From Streptosporangiales bacterium (GTDB lineage: Bacteria > Actinomycetota > Actinomycetes > Streptosporangiales > WHSR01), in NCBI GenBank assembly GCA_009379995.1, contig WHSR01000015.1:1-64000 (forward strand): a stretch of 64,000 bases of DNA. Reading direction: 5' to 3'. Shown here one piece after another: positions 8,451 to 17,503 of the stretch. Under the pieces are notes generated by a model. It was not told the DNA's origin. It did not search any database and saw only the letters and a program-made list of their open reading frames with translations. Position 1 is the stretch's first letter. Every line of letters begins with the position of its first letter. Made by a program: the position numbers and the translations under genes.

Positions 8451-9233
8451 TCACTGGAGTGCGCTTGCCCGCGCCCCGCGGTGCCACCTGAGGACCCGTC
8501 GCTCCACCAGGGCGAACCCCGCGTTGAGCAGGTAGCCGAGCAAGCCGAGCAGCAGAATCCCCGTCCACATCTCCGGGATGTCGAACGAACGCTGCGATTG
8601 CAGGACGAAGTAGCCGATCCCGCGGGTGCTCGCCACCATCTCGCTGATCACCATAAGGATGAGAGCGAGGGACAAGCTAGTCCGCATCCCGGCGAAGATC
8701 TGCGGCAGCGCGGCGGGCCAGACGACCCGGCGGAGCCGCTCCAGCCCCCGCACCCGGTACACGCGTGCCGTCTCCAGCATGGTGTGATCCACCCCGCGCA
8801 CCCCGTCGATGGTGTTGAGCAGGACCGGCCACAGACAGACCACGGCGATGATGAAGATCTTCATCGTGTCGCCGACGCCGAGCACGAGGATCGCGAAGGG
8901 CAGCAGGGCCGGTGGCGGGATGGCCCGTACGAACTCGATGATCGGCTCGCTGACCCGCCGTACCACGGTGGACAGGCCGAGTACGGTCCCGAGCGGGATG
9001 CTCACCGCCACCGCGATGGCGAACCCGGCGCCGAGCCGGACGAGGCTCGGGACCACGTCGTTGCCTACCCGTTCGAACACCCAGGTGTCCGCGAACGTCC
9101 TCAGGATCTCGGCGAGTGGAGGGAAATAGAAGCTGTCCGCGTTCGCCGACCAGACCCACCAGGCGGCCACCACGGCCGCCGGCACGGCGACCTCGAGCAA
9201 GATCAACAGAACGCGCCGCAGCGGGTTCCTCAT
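8451..9233 (-). CDS. ABC transporter permease, SsuC type (second of two)
   Basis: A 260-residue membrane protein with about six hydrophobic segments and the BPD_transp_1 coupling region, [20 protein letters not shown] followed by AALPQIFAG. The start is the ATG that overlaps the stop of the previous permease gene (ATGA). The reading frame stays open far upstream, but that part is only a shadow of the neighbouring permease. It probably pairs with the other permease as a heterodimer, as two different permeases of equal length are encoded here. Confidence 0.9.
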   Translation of the reverse strand: MRNPLRRVLLILLEVAVPAAVVAAWWVWSANADSFYFPPLAEILRTFADTWVFERVGNDVVPSLVRLGAGFAIAVAVSIPLGTVLGLSTVVRRVSEPIIEFVRAIPPPALLPFAILVLGVGDTMKIFIIAVVCLWPVLLNTIDGVRGVDHTMLETARVYRVRGLERLRRVVWPAALPQIFAGMRTSLSLALILMVISEMVASTRGIGYFVLQSQRSFDIPEMWTGILLLGLLGYLLNAGFALVERRVLRWHRGARASALQ

Positions 9234-10012
9234 AGCGCGCCTCCCTCGACCGTCCGCTGCGAGGGATGCCAGCGCAGCACCCGCCGCTCGGCCCGGGTGA
9301 AGAGGCCGTTCAGTCCCCAACCGATGAGGCCGGTGACGATGGTCAGCGCGTACATCAGCTCGGTGGCGCCGCCGGCGCGGGCCGCGTTGATCTCCCGCCC
9401 AAGCCCGGCGGAACCGATCACCAGCTCGGCGGTCACCGCGAGGATGAGCGCCACCGTCGAGGAGATCCGCAGGCCGGTCGCGACGTACGGCACCGCGCTC
9501 GGCAGCACCACCTTGGTCAGCCGCTCGGAACGGCGCAGCCCGAAGACCCGCGCCGTGTCGACGGCCACCGGGTCGATGTCCTGCATCCCGTACAGGGTCT
9601 GGATCATGAGCGGCCAGAACGCGGCGAAGGTCGCCAGGAAGACCTTGCTCTCCAGGCCCACCCCGTAGATGAGGATAGCCAGCGGGATCAGCGCAACCGA
9701 GGGGATCGGGCGCAGGAACTCGATCAGCACCCGGCACGCCCGGTAGCGCAGCCGGCTCGTGCCGATGGCGACCCCTACCGGGATCGCCAGCAGCGCCGCG
9801 AAGCCGAGCCCGAGCGCCCAACCCTCCAGGGTGTGCCCGACGGCCGCCCAGAAGCTACCTCGACCGAGCTGGCCGACGAGTGTGAGGAACGTCTGCGAGA
9901 TCGGCGGGAAGTAGCGGCTGGGCAGCACCTCGGTCCGCGACGCCAGTTCGGCGAGCGCGAGCACGACCACGACGCCAGCCCATGTCTGCGCCCATCCAAG
10001 GGTCCGTGTCAT
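9230..10012 (-). CDS. ABC transporter permease, SsuC type (first of two)
   Basis: A 260-residue permease starting MTRTLGWAQTWAGVVVVLAL. It has the family coupling segment VDTARVFGLRRSERLTKVVL and the ends of both permeases are similar (ERRVLRWH), showing they are paralogues. The ATG overlaps the stop of the substrate-binding protein gene (ATGA). An upstream extension to 10132 is charged and not membrane-like, and was rejected. Confidence 0.9.
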   Translation of the reverse strand: MTRTLGWAQTWAGVVVVLALAELASRTEVLPSRYFPPISQTFLTLVGQLGRGSFWAAVGHTLEGWALGLGFAALLAIPVGVAIGTSRLRYRACRVLIEFLRPIPSVALIPLAILIYGVGLESKVFLATFAAFWPLMIQTLYGMQDIDPVAVDTARVFGLRRSERLTKVVLPSAVPYVATGLRISSTVALILAVTAELVIGSAGLGREINAARAGGATELMYALTIVTGLIGWGLNGLFTRAERRVLRWHPSQRTVEGGAL

Positions 10013-11037
10013 CAGCTCCCGCCGGGCGTCCAGATCAGCTCGTCCACGTTCGGCTCCTCCTCGATGAGCCCGTACTTCTTGCTCAGCTGGCCCATGAGTT
10101 CGATCGACGGCTGGTTCAGGTCGGTGCTCCACTGTCCGAGAAGAACCTTGTCGATGAGCTCGTCAGGTATTTCGGTGTAGGAGCCAAGCGTGTCACGTAC
10201 CTCGTCCGGGTTGTTGGCCGCGTACTCCAGCGACTTGTTCATCGCTCGTACGAACCGCTCCACCACGTCCTCGTTCTGGGCGATGTACTGCTCGGTGGTG
10301 AAGTACGTGGCGACCGTCAAGCTGGGCTCGACCGTGTAGATAGAGGGAATGATGTCCCGGGCGCCGCTCTCCTCGGCGAGCGTGCCGAAGGGCTCGACGA
10401 CGGCCACCGCGTCGACGTCGCCCTGCTGCAGCGTCTGGACTGCCTCGGGGAAGGGCACCTCGGCGAACTTGAGCGTCGAGACGTCGACTCCGTGCTTCTC
10501 CAGTGCGGCCTTGGTCATCACGTCGTTGATGTTCTGCAGCGTGTTGATGCCGATCGTCTTGCCCTCGAGGTCCTTCGGCGAGCGGATGTCGCTGTCGCCG
10601 CGCACGTAGATGCGGGTCCACGCCTCCGACTCCGTAGCACCCTCCTGCACCCCCTGCGCGATGATCTGCACCGGCAGGCCCTTGCTGGCGGCGATGAGCA
10701 TAGACGTCGTGTTGGAGAACCCGATCTGTAGGTCGCCGCTCTGCACTGCGGGCAGGATCTCGGCGCCACCCGCGAACGTCTGCGGCTTGATGGTGAGGTT
10801 TTCTTCCTTGAAGAACCCCTTCTTCATTCCGAGATAGAGGGGGGCGACGTCGACGATCGGTATGACGCCGACGTTCAACGTCACCGGACCCTCGGCTTCT
10901 TCTCCCCCGCCCCCGCCCCCGCCTCCACCGCAGGCAGCCAGGACGCCGAGAGCGCCCGCGAGTGCCAGCGCAAGGAGGCGGCGGCGCGTGTTTCGCGGCC
11001 TCGTCACCGGGCCGGTTTGTGAAGGTAGCTGCGCCAT
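10012..11037 (-). CDS. Substrate-binding lipoprotein, NMT1/SsuA type
   Basis: A 341-residue lipoprotein. The start is ATG at 11037 with AAAGGGG upstream. The signal peptide has a twin-arginine-like RRR stretch and the lipobox LAAC at Cys36, followed by a run of nine glycines encoded by a near-homopolymeric (ggc/ggg) tract prone to slippage. The mature part begins VTLNVGVIPIVDVAPLYLGM and contains GFFKEENL and DLEGKTIGINTLQN, typical of NMT1/ThiY-like binding proteins. It is the first gene of the importer operon and faces the IclR regulator gene. Confidence 0.9.
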   Translation of the reverse strand: MAQLPSQTGPVTRPRNTRRRLLALALAGALGVLAACGGGGGGGGGEEAEGPVTLNVGVIPIVDVAPLYLGMKKGFFKEENLTIKPQTFAGGAEILPAVQSGDLQIGFSNTTSMLIAASKGLPVQIIAQGVQEGATESEAWTRIYVRGDSDIRSPKDLEGKTIGINTLQNINDVMTKAALEKHGVDVSTLKFAEVPFPEAVQTLQQGDVDAVAVVEPFGTLAEESGARDIIPSIYTVEPSLTVATYFTTEQYIAQNEDVVERFVRAMNKSLEYAANNPDEVRDTLGSYTEIPDELIDKVLLGQWSTDLNQPSIELMGQLSKKYGLIEEEPNVDELIWTPGGS

Positions 11038-11257
11038 CACGCACCCCTTTCGACCTTGCGTCACACCGGCAAGTACGTCCGTCGAGCTAAGTGTCACCCG
11101 ATTTGGGGGCGACGGTACAGCAATGAGTCCCAGACGTTACCGTCCGGTCGCGACATCTTTGTTCGTTGCTTCGCCGCTGGCGGCAGGACAGACCTTGACG
11201 GCCGAGCCTGACGTCGAGTATCAAGAGCGAAATCTCATGTGAACTTGGGTTCTTAAT
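11038..11257. promoter_or_regulatory. Divergent promoter region between importer operon and IclR gene
   Basis: This 220-bp gap separates two divergent starts, the arrangement in which IclR proteins usually regulate the facing operon. AT-rich TTCTTAATATG abuts the IclR start with no clear ribosome site, so that mRNA may be leaderless or nearly so. I found no convincing long palindrome. Confidence 0.5.
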
Positions 11258-12046
11258 ATGAAACAGGCCCAGCGACCAAAGTACTTCTCTCCGGCGGCGG
11301 ATCTGGCATCGCGGATCCTCGAGTTGCTCAGCCGCTACCGCACCAAGGAAGGCACGCTCACCGAGATCAGCAACGCTCTCGGCGCGAGCAAGGCCACCTG
11401 CCTGCGGGTGCTGAAGACGCTCGTGTGGCATCGGCTGGTCCGCTACGACGAACGGACCCGACGGTACTCGCTGGGCATCCAGTCGGTCGTCGTGGGCATC
11501 CGCGCGGAGGAGAACATCGACTACCTCCTCCAGTTGCGCCCGTACCTGCGCGAGGCGGCGGAGAAAACGGACATGACCGCCGTGCTCGTCCAGCAGGTCA
11601 GCTACGACCGGATGATGTACGTCGCCAAGCAGGAGAGCGACTCGCGGGCACGGGTCACGGTGTCGGTCGGCAACCGCTTCCCGATCACCGGCGTCTCGTA
11701 CGGCAAGTGGCTGCTCGCGTACGCCTCGGCGGAGGAACGCGAGGCGGTGCTCGCCGAGGGGTTGCGCCAGCACACCGAGGCCACGGTGACCGACCTGGAC
11801 GACTACCGGGCCCAGCTCAAGGCGATCCGCGACGCCGGCGTCCTGATCAGCCGCGAGGAGTACGTGCCGGGGATCTGCGCGGTGTCCTGCCCGGTGCTCG
11901 ACCACGAGGGACGGTTCCTGGGGGTCATCGCCGTCCTCGGCTTTGCCTCCGCCTGTGACGACGACATGCTCGCATCGGTCGTGGAGACGATGCGGGAGAT
12001 CGGTCAGCGGTATTCGCAGGGGGGCGGCGACGTAGACCGCGTCTAG
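11258..12046 (+). CDS. IclR-family transcriptional regulator
   Basis: A 262-residue regulator. The N-terminal winged helix-turn-helix spans residues 15-75 (ASRILELLSRYR, LTEISNALGASKATCLRVLK) and the C-terminal effector domain ends GRFLGVIAVLGFASACDDDM. It is transcribed away from the ABC importer/HyuAB side and lies just before the Liv-type importer genes, so either or both may be targets. The ribosome site is weak. The effector is unknown. Confidence 0.9.
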   Translation: MKQAQRPKYFSPAADLASRILELLSRYRTKEGTLTEISNALGASKATCLRVLKTLVWHRLVRYDERTRRYSLGIQSVVVGIRAEENIDYLLQLRPYLREAAEKTDMTAVLVQQVSYDRMMYVAKQESDSRARVTVSVGNRFPITGVSYGKWLLAYASAEEREAVLAEGLRQHTEATVTDLDDYRAQLKAIRDAGVLISREEYVPGICAVSCPVLDHEGRFLGVIAVLGFASACDDDMLASVVETMREIGQRYSQGGGDVDRV

Positions 12047-12093
12047 CGTCACCGCCAGTCTTACCCGATAGTCCTGAACAGTCGAGGAGCGAC

Positions 12094-13317
12094 ATGGTGC
12101 ACAGGAGCCCTCGTCGCCGCCTCACCACGGTGCTGGGCGTGACGTTGGGCCTGGTCGCCGTGCTGGGGGCGGCCTGCGGCGGCGGAGACGGATCCGGCGC
12201 GCCGGGAGGGGGCGGCGGAACCCTCAAGGTCGGCGCGCTGTACGCGATGACCGGTTCCGGGTCCTTCTACGGCAAGGTGATGAGCGCGGGGTCCGAGCTC
12301 GCCGCGTTCGAGGTCAACGGCTCCGGGGGAGCGCAGAACTACAAGTTTGAGCTGATGGTCGAGGACCACCAAAGCGGAGACGCGGACGTCGCGGTGTCCG
12401 CCTCCCGCAAGCTCATCCAGGTCAACAGCGTGCCCGTGATCCTCAGCTCGTTCACCGCGCCGACCGTGGCCGTCCAGTCGGTGGCCAAGACACAGGGCGT
12501 GCTTGTCTTCAACGGCGGCGGGGTCGGTGCCGACCTGGTCGGCAAGGAGAACCTCTACAACACCCGGATGCTCGGGTCCCAGCTCATGCCGGCCCTCGTG
12601 CAGCACGCGTCGAAGGAGGAGGGCGCGACCCGGCTCGCCACCATCTTCTGGAACGACGCGGCCGGCCGCTCGATCAACAAGGTCACCAAGGATGCCTGCG
12701 GGCAGGCCGGCTGCGAGGTGGTCGCCGAGGAGCCGCACGAGATCGGCGCCACGAACTTCTCCGCGCAGCTCGCCCGCATCAAGGCGCGCGACCCGCAGAT
12801 GTTGGTGCTCGGCTCGTACGGCAACGACGTCGGCTACATCGTCCAGCAGGCACGCCGGCTGGGCTTGAACATCCCGATCATCGGCAACGAGTGGACCCCG
12901 GACGCGGCCAAGATCGCCGGTGACTCGTTGGAGGGCTACACGGTCATCATGGACCGGTTCGAACCTTCCTCCGACGACCCCGAGGCCAAACAGTTCGTCG
13001 CCGCCTACCAGAAGAAGAACAAGGACAAGCCGGAGTTCTACGCGGCGAACTACTACGACCTCGTCCGCTACGTCGTACCCGACCTGATCGCGATGGCGAC
13101 CAAGGCCGGCGAGGACCCGACCGCCAAGGGCGTTCTCGTCGACCAGATGGCCGCCGCGGTGAAGGCCAAGCACCAGTTCAAGACCGTGTACGGCGACGCC
13201 ATGGTGTTCAGCCAGGACGGCACGGTGAACAAGCCGGCCGCGGTGTTCGAGGTCCGAGACGGCGAGTTGGTCCGTACCCTCGGCTTCGAGGACGGCCAGC
13301 TCACCCAGGCCGGCTAG
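12094..13317 (+). CDS. livJ: Liv-type substrate-binding lipoprotein
   Basis: A 407-residue periplasmic-binding-protein-type-1 lipoprotein. The signal peptide ends in the lipobox GAAC (Cys28) and a Gly/Ser-rich linker precedes LKVGALYAMTGSGSFYG, the standard opening of LivJ/LivK-like proteins. The body carries DVAVSASRKLIQVNSVPVI and PIIGNEWTPDAAKI. The stop codon is immediately followed by the next ATG, and the five-gene order binding protein, two permeases, two ATPases is the complete hydrophobic amino-acid transporter set. Many actinobacterial members carry aromatic or short acids rather than amino acids, so the ligand is open. Confidence 0.9.
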   Translation: MVHRSPRRRLTTVLGVTLGLVAVLGAACGGGDGSGAPGGGGGTLKVGALYAMTGSGSFYGKVMSAGSELAAFEVNGSGGAQNYKFELMVEDHQSGDADVAVSASRKLIQVNSVPVILSSFTAPTVAVQSVAKTQGVLVFNGGGVGADLVGKENLYNTRMLGSQLMPALVQHASKEEGATRLATIFWNDAAGRSINKVTKDACGQAGCEVVAEEPHEIGATNFSAQLARIKARDPQMLVLGSYGNDVGYIVQQARRLGLNIPIIGNEWTPDAAKIAGDSLEGYTVIMDRFEPSSDDPEAKQFVAAYQKKNKDKPEFYAANYYDLVRYVVPDLIAMATKAGEDPTAKGVLVDQMAAAVKAKHQFKTVYGDAMVFSQDGTVNKPAAVFEVRDGELVRTLGFEDGQLTQAG

Positions 13318-14190
13318 ATGGAACTGGACGCGATCCCGCAGCTCGTCCTGGATGGATTGCTGACCGGCAGCTTCTACGCGATGCTCGCGGTCAGCTTCGG
13401 CCTCATCTTCGCCACCACCCGGACGTTCCACTTCGCGCACGCGCTCACCCTCACCGCTGGTGCGTACGCGGCGGTGGTCGTCGGTGAGCGGGGTCTGCCG
13501 TTCGTCTTGGCCCTGCTCGCAGCCGGTGCCGTCGGCGGCGCGGTCGGCTGGCTGACCGACGCCGGCCTCTACCGCCCGCTGCGCCGCCGTGGCGCCCTCT
13601 CCCTCAACATCTTCCTGGCCTCCCTCGGTTTGCTGATCGCCGGGGAGGCGGTGATCCAGTTCGTATTCGGGCCGAACTCGAGGCCGCTGCGCGGGTTCAC
13701 CGCCGCCGGGCTGCAGGCGGGGCCGATCGCCACCGGCACCGTCCAGGTGGTGATGGCAGGCGTGAGCTGGGGCCTGGTGATCTTGGTCGCCTGCTTCCTG
13801 CACTTCACCCGGTACGGGCTGGCGGTCCGTGGGGTGGAGAGCAACGCATTCCTCGCCGAGGCCTTCGGCATCGACAGGGGACGGATCTTCGGCCTGGTCT
13901 TCGCGATCGGGTCGGTCATGGCGGGTGTGGGCGGGGCGCTGCTCGCGCTGCAGGACACCGCGACGCCGACCATGGGGCTCGCCCCTATCCTCGCCGCGTT
14001 CATCGCGGTGTTCATCGGCGGGATCGGCAGCGTGGCCGGCGCGGTGATCGGCGGGGTCCTCCTCGGCCTGCTGGAGCACCTCGGCGGCATCGTGCTGCCC
14101 GGGTACCTGCAGACCATCGTCGCCTTCGTGCTCCTGTTCGTCGTGCTGCTGGTGCGGCCGAGCGGGCTGGTCGCCCGGGCTCGAGGGTAG
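13318..14190 (+). CDS. livH: Liv-type ABC permease, LivH
   Basis: A 290-residue permease with about eight hydrophobic segments. LLTGSFYAMLAVSFGLIF and AFIAVFIGGIGSVAGAVIGG are family hallmarks; the latter is the C-terminal conserved loop. The ATG directly abuts the stop codon of livJ with no spacer, so coupling is likely. LivM follows after 18 bases. Confidence 0.9.
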   Translation: MELDAIPQLVLDGLLTGSFYAMLAVSFGLIFATTRTFHFAHALTLTAGAYAAVVVGERGLPFVLALLAAGAVGGAVGWLTDAGLYRPLRRRGALSLNIFLASLGLLIAGEAVIQFVFGPNSRPLRGFTAAGLQAGPIATGTVQVVMAGVSWGLVILVACFLHFTRYGLAVRGVESNAFLAEAFGIDRGRIFGLVFAIGSVMAGVGGALLALQDTATPTMGLAPILAAFIAVFIGGIGSVAGAVIGGVLLGLLEHLGGIVLPGYLQTIVAFVLLFVVLLVRPSGLVARARG

Positions 14191-14208
14191 GCGGGGCGGA
14201 GGGTAGGC

Positions 14209-15171
14209 GTGCAGTTCTACATCGACATCGTCAACGCCGCACTGATCGTCGCGGTCCTCGGCTTCTCGGTGAACCTGCTCGTCGGCTACACCGGGCTGGT
14301 CTCGATGGCGCAGGGCGCGGTGTACGGGGTGGGCTCGTACGCCGCGGCGGTCGCCGCCACCAAGGCCGGGCTGCCGTTCCCGCTGACGATCCTGGCCTCC
14401 ATCGCGGCCGCGACGCTGGTGTCCGTCCTCATGTCGTGGCCGGCGCTCCGGGTGAAGGGCGAGTACCTCATCCTGCTCACCCTGGCGGTCCAGCTCGTGC
14501 TGAGCGGGGTGTACGAGGCGTGGGTGCCGGTCACCGGGGGTACCTCCGGCATCGCCGGCATACCGCAGCCGGCCTTCGGTGCCGAGTTCCCCGGCCCGGG
14601 GACGCTGCTGCCGTTCGTGCTGGCAGTTTTCGTGGTCGGGTTCGGCGTGTCGCTGTGGGTCGGTCACTCGCCGTTCGGCCGGACACTGCGGGTGATCCGG
14701 GAGGACGAGAGCGCCGCCGAGAGCGTGGGCAAGCACGTCACCTACTACAAGGTGGCCGTGTTCGCGCTGGCGGGCGCGCTCGCCGGGCTGGCCGGCGGCA
14801 CGTACGCGCACTACCAGGCGTTCGTGAACCCGGTCAGCTTCTCGCTCGACCAGTCGATCTTCCTCATGGCGGTGGTCGTGCTCGGCGGCGCGGGAAACCT
14901 GTTCGGCACGGTGATCGGCGCCGCGGTGCTCGCCTCGTTCCCTCAGCTGTTGTTGCTGGCGAACTTCGACAACCAGGTAGCGGCGGTGGCGCAGCGGTTC
15001 CTGTACGGGCTGCTGTTGGTGCTGTTCATGCTCTACCGGCCGCAGGGACTGGTACCGGAATACTTCCGGCTGCGCCGGCGTACTCCTGGTCGTCCCCTTG
15101 GCCGTGATCTTGCAGAAATTCAAATCACGGATTTGAATTTCTGCAAGATCACGGCCAAGGGGGGGTCGGTT
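14209..15171 (+). CDS. livM: Liv-type ABC permease, LivM (frame continues into LivG)
   Basis: The permease has about ten hydrophobic segments, NLLVGYTGLVSMAQGAVYGV near the N-terminus and VVLGGAGNLFGTVIGAAV near the end. The start is GTG at 14209. The permease part ends about residue 295 at LVPEYFRLRRRTPG. There is no stop codon there: the frame runs through the 69-bp palindrome (23 codons, LGRDLAEIQITDLNFCKITA) straight into LivG, giving one 579-residue ORF ending at 15948. I list the permease part here with an arbitrary end at the LivG GTG. Either a LivM-LivG fusion is made, or LivG is also started independently. Confidence 0.82.
15094..15162. repeat. Perfect 69-bp palindrome at the LivM/LivG junction
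   Basis: Two perfectly complementary 33-base arms (15094-15126 and 15130-15162) flank the 3-base loop ACG. The left arm begins CCCCTTGGCCGTGATCTTGC and the right arm ends GCAAGATCACGGCCAAGGGG. It is AT-richer than its surroundings at the centre. Its 69 bases are exactly 23 sense codons. Its right end supplies an AAGGGG-type ribosome site before a GTG at 15172. Confidence 0.97.
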
Positions 15172-15948
15172 GTGTTGCGCGCCACCGACCTGCACAAGAG
15201 CTTCGACGGGGTCAAGCCGGCCGACGGGCTGTCCATGGTGCTGCCGGCGGGCCGGATCACCGCGCTGGTCGGACCGAACGGCGCCGGCAAGACGACCGTG
15301 TTCAACCTGCTGACCGGCTTCGTGCCGCCCGACAGGGGTCGGGTCACACTGCACGCCGAGGACATCACGCACCTGCCGACCTGGCAGCGGGCTCGGCGCG
15401 GGCTCGTCCGCTCCTTCCAGGACGTACGCATCTGCGAGGGCTTGTCGGTGCTGGACAACGTGCGCACCGCCATCCCGCGGCAGGCCGGGGAAACGGTTGG
15501 CTCACTCCTTCTCGCCCCGGCGGTGATCCGGGCACGGCGTGCGCATGTCGAGGCGGCGATGTCGTACCTGGAGTTCGTCGGGCTGGCCGGCCGGGCGAAC
15601 GAGCCGGCGGCGGCGCTGCCGTTCGGCGAGCACAAGCTGCTGGCCATCGCCCGGCTGTTGGCGACCGAGGCGGACGTGCTGCTGCTGGACGAGCCGGCCT
15701 CCGGCGTCGATAGGGCGTGGGCGGAACGGGTGCTTGACCTCATCCGGCGGCTCGCCGACGAAGGTAAGACGATCTGCCTTGTCGAGCACAACCTCGATGT
15801 CGTGCGGGCCCTGGCGGACCGCGCCTACTTCATGGACGCGGGGCGGATCATCGCCGAGGGCACGCCGGAGGAGCTGATGGCCGATGAGCACCTCGCCGCC
15901 GTCTACTTCGGCACCCGATCGGGGAGGCCGGGCCATGCTGGAGGTTGA
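15172..15948 (+). CDS. livG: Liv-type ABC ATPase, LivG
   Basis: The ATPase has Walker A GPNGAGKTTVFNLLTGF, the LivG-type insert and switch region LVEHNLDVVRALADRAYFM, and Walker B VLLLDEPASGVD. The usual LSGGQ signature is altered to ALPFGEHKLLAIARLL, as in some LivG relatives. I place an independent start at GTG 15172 (258 residues), with AAGGGGGG about seven bases upstream. That ribosome site is contributed by the palindrome. The same frame is also open from livM, so a fused permease-ATPase is equally possible. The end overlaps livF by 14 bases. Confidence 0.85.
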   Translation: MLRATDLHKSFDGVKPADGLSMVLPAGRITALVGPNGAGKTTVFNLLTGFVPPDRGRVTLHAEDITHLPTWQRARRGLVRSFQDVRICEGLSVLDNVRTAIPRQAGETVGSLLLAPAVIRARRAHVEAAMSYLEFVGLAGRANEPAAALPFGEHKLLAIARLLATEADVLLLDEPASGVDRAWAERVLDLIRRLADEGKTICLVEHNLDVVRALADRAYFMDAGRIIAEGTPEELMADEHLAAVYFGTRSGRPGHAGG

Positions 15949-16645
15949 CGGGCTGCGCACCGGCTACCGCGGCCGGCCGGCGGTGTTCGACGCCTCGCTG
16001 TCGGTGGCCGAGGGTGAGATCGTCGCCCTCGTCGGCCACAATGGCGCCGGAAAGACGACGACGCTGAAGTCGGTGGTGGGGCTGCTGCCGGCCTGGCAGG
16101 GCGGGGTGCGGTTTCGCGAGGAGGACATCAGCCGGTCCCGTGCCGCCGACAACGTGCGCCGCGGCCTGTGCTTCCTGCCCGAGGACGACTTCGTGTTCAC
16201 CGATCTCACCGTCGAGGACAACCTCACGCTGGCCCGCTTCGGCGTGGGCAGCCAGGGCCGGGCGTCACGGGACGCGGATGCGGTACGGGCGGAGATCTTC
16301 GAGGTACTGCCGGTCCTCCGGGAGCGGAGCAAGCAGCGGGCGGGCACGCTGTCCGGCGGCGAACGGAGGATGCTGAGCATCGGCATGGCGCTGGCCGCCG
16401 AGCCACGGATGCTGCTGGTGGACGAGCCGTCCCTGGGCCTGGCCCCGGTGCTGGTCGAGCGGGTGATGGACTTGCTGGCCGAGCTGGTGCGGCGCAAGGG
16501 GCTGAGCGTCCTCATGGTGGAGCAGAACGTCGACCAGGCGCTGCGCATCGCGGACCGTTGCTACGTCATGCGGGCCGGCCGCATCGTGATGGAGGAAAGC
16601 GCCGCACGGCTCGCGGCCCGCGACCAGTGGTGGGACCTCTTCTAG
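15935..16645 (+). CDS. livF: Liv-type ABC ATPase, LivF
   Basis: A 236-residue ATPase starting MLEVDGLRTGYRGRPAVF. Walker A is GHNGAGKTTTLKSVVG, signature LSGGERRMLSIGMALA, Walker B MLLVDEPSLGLAP, switch MVEQNVDQAL. GLAP after the Walker B is typical of LivF. The ATG at 15935 is inside the last codons of livG, which indicates coupled translation. It completes the importer operon; the next gene is convergent. Confidence 0.92.
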   Translation: MLEVDGLRTGYRGRPAVFDASLSVAEGEIVALVGHNGAGKTTTLKSVVGLLPAWQGGVRFREEDISRSRAADNVRRGLCFLPEDDFVFTDLTVEDNLTLARFGVGSQGRASRDADAVRAEIFEVLPVLRERSKQRAGTLSGGERRMLSIGMALAAEPRMLLVDEPSLGLAPVLVERVMDLLAELVRRKGLSVLMVEQNVDQALRIADRCYVMRAGRIVMEESAARLAARDQWWDLF

Positions 16646-16660
16646 TTTCTCGCCTGTGCG

Positions 16661-17503
16661 TCATGCCACGTGCTCGGCGTACGAGTCGAGGCAGCGCGCG
16701 AGCACCTGCCGGCCGGGCTGTGCCCAGATCTCCTCGTTGAAGATCTCGACCTCCACCGGGCCGCGGTGTCCGGCCGCGTCGACCGCGACCCTCAGCCGTC
16801 GCAGATCTATGCAGCCGTCACCCATCATGCCTCGCCCGGTTAGCACGCCGGCCGGCAGCGGAGTGACCCAGTCGCACACCTGAAAGGCGGCGATCCGGCC
16901 GTCCGCGCCGGCGCGGGCGATCCCCTCGTACACCTGGGGATCCCACCACACGTGGTAGACGTCGACCACGACGCCGACCTGCTCGGCCGGGAACGGCGCC
17001 GCCAGGTCGAGGGCCTGGGCGAGCGAGGTCACGACGCAGCGGTCCGAGCAGAACATCGGGTGCAGCGGTTCGATCGCGAGCCGTACCCCGCGCTCGCCCG
17101 CGTACGGGGCAAGCTCGGCGAGCGCGTCGGCCACCTGGGCGCGGGCGCGGTCGAGGTCGCGGGACCCCGGCGGCAGTCCGCCGGAGACGAGCACGAGAAT
17201 CGGGCTGCCCAGCTCGGCGGCCTCGTCGATCGCGCCCCGGTTGTCGTCGAGCACCCGGCCGCGCTCGGCCGGGTCGGCGCAGGTGAAGAAGCCGGCGCGA
17301 CACAGCGAGGTGACGGCGAGCTCCGCCGAGGAGACCAGCCGCGCGGCGCGCGCCAGCCCGTACTCGGCGACCGGCTCCCGCCACAGCCCGACGCCGCCCA
17401 CACCGGCGTCGGCGCAGCCGGCGACCAGGTCGGGGAGCGGCCAGTACCGGGTCGTCCACTGGTTCAGGCTGAACCGTCGCAGCATCTCCGGCGGCCAGCT
17501 CAC
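16661..17503 (-). CDS. Sugar phosphate isomerase/epimerase-type TIM-barrel protein
   Basis: A 280-residue AP-endonuclease-2-like TIM barrel. Metal-ligand candidates are visible as LAIEPLHP (Glu), VVDVYHVWWD (Asp/His), and GPVEVEIFNE (Glu) near the C-terminus. The GTG start overlaps the stop of the DUF993 gene (GTGA). It is last in the Gfo/Idh-DUF993-isomerase operon, so the substrate is probably a keto-sugar or inositol-like compound, by analogy with myo-inositol loci. That link is inference only. Confidence 0.82.
   Translation of the reverse strand: MSWPPEMLRRFSLNQWTTRYWPLPDLVAGCADAGVGGVGLWREPVAEYGLARAARLVSSAELAVTSLCRAGFFTCADPAERGRVLDDNRGAIDEAAELGSPILVLVSGGLPPGSRDLDRARAQVADALAELAPYAGERGVRLAIEPLHPMFCSDRCVVTSLAQALDLAAPFPAEQVGVVVDVYHVWWDPQVYEGIARAGADGRIAAFQVCDWVTPLPAGVLTGRGMMGDGCIDLRRLRVAVDAAGHRGPVEVEIFNEEIWAQPGRQVLARCLDSYAEHVA

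Noticed and set aside
12061-15372. Long minus-strand ORF of 1103 codons opposite livJ-livG
   Set aside because: It is an antisense shadow: His/Arg/Gln/Gly-rich, no domain, while the plus strand holds clear Liv-type genes.
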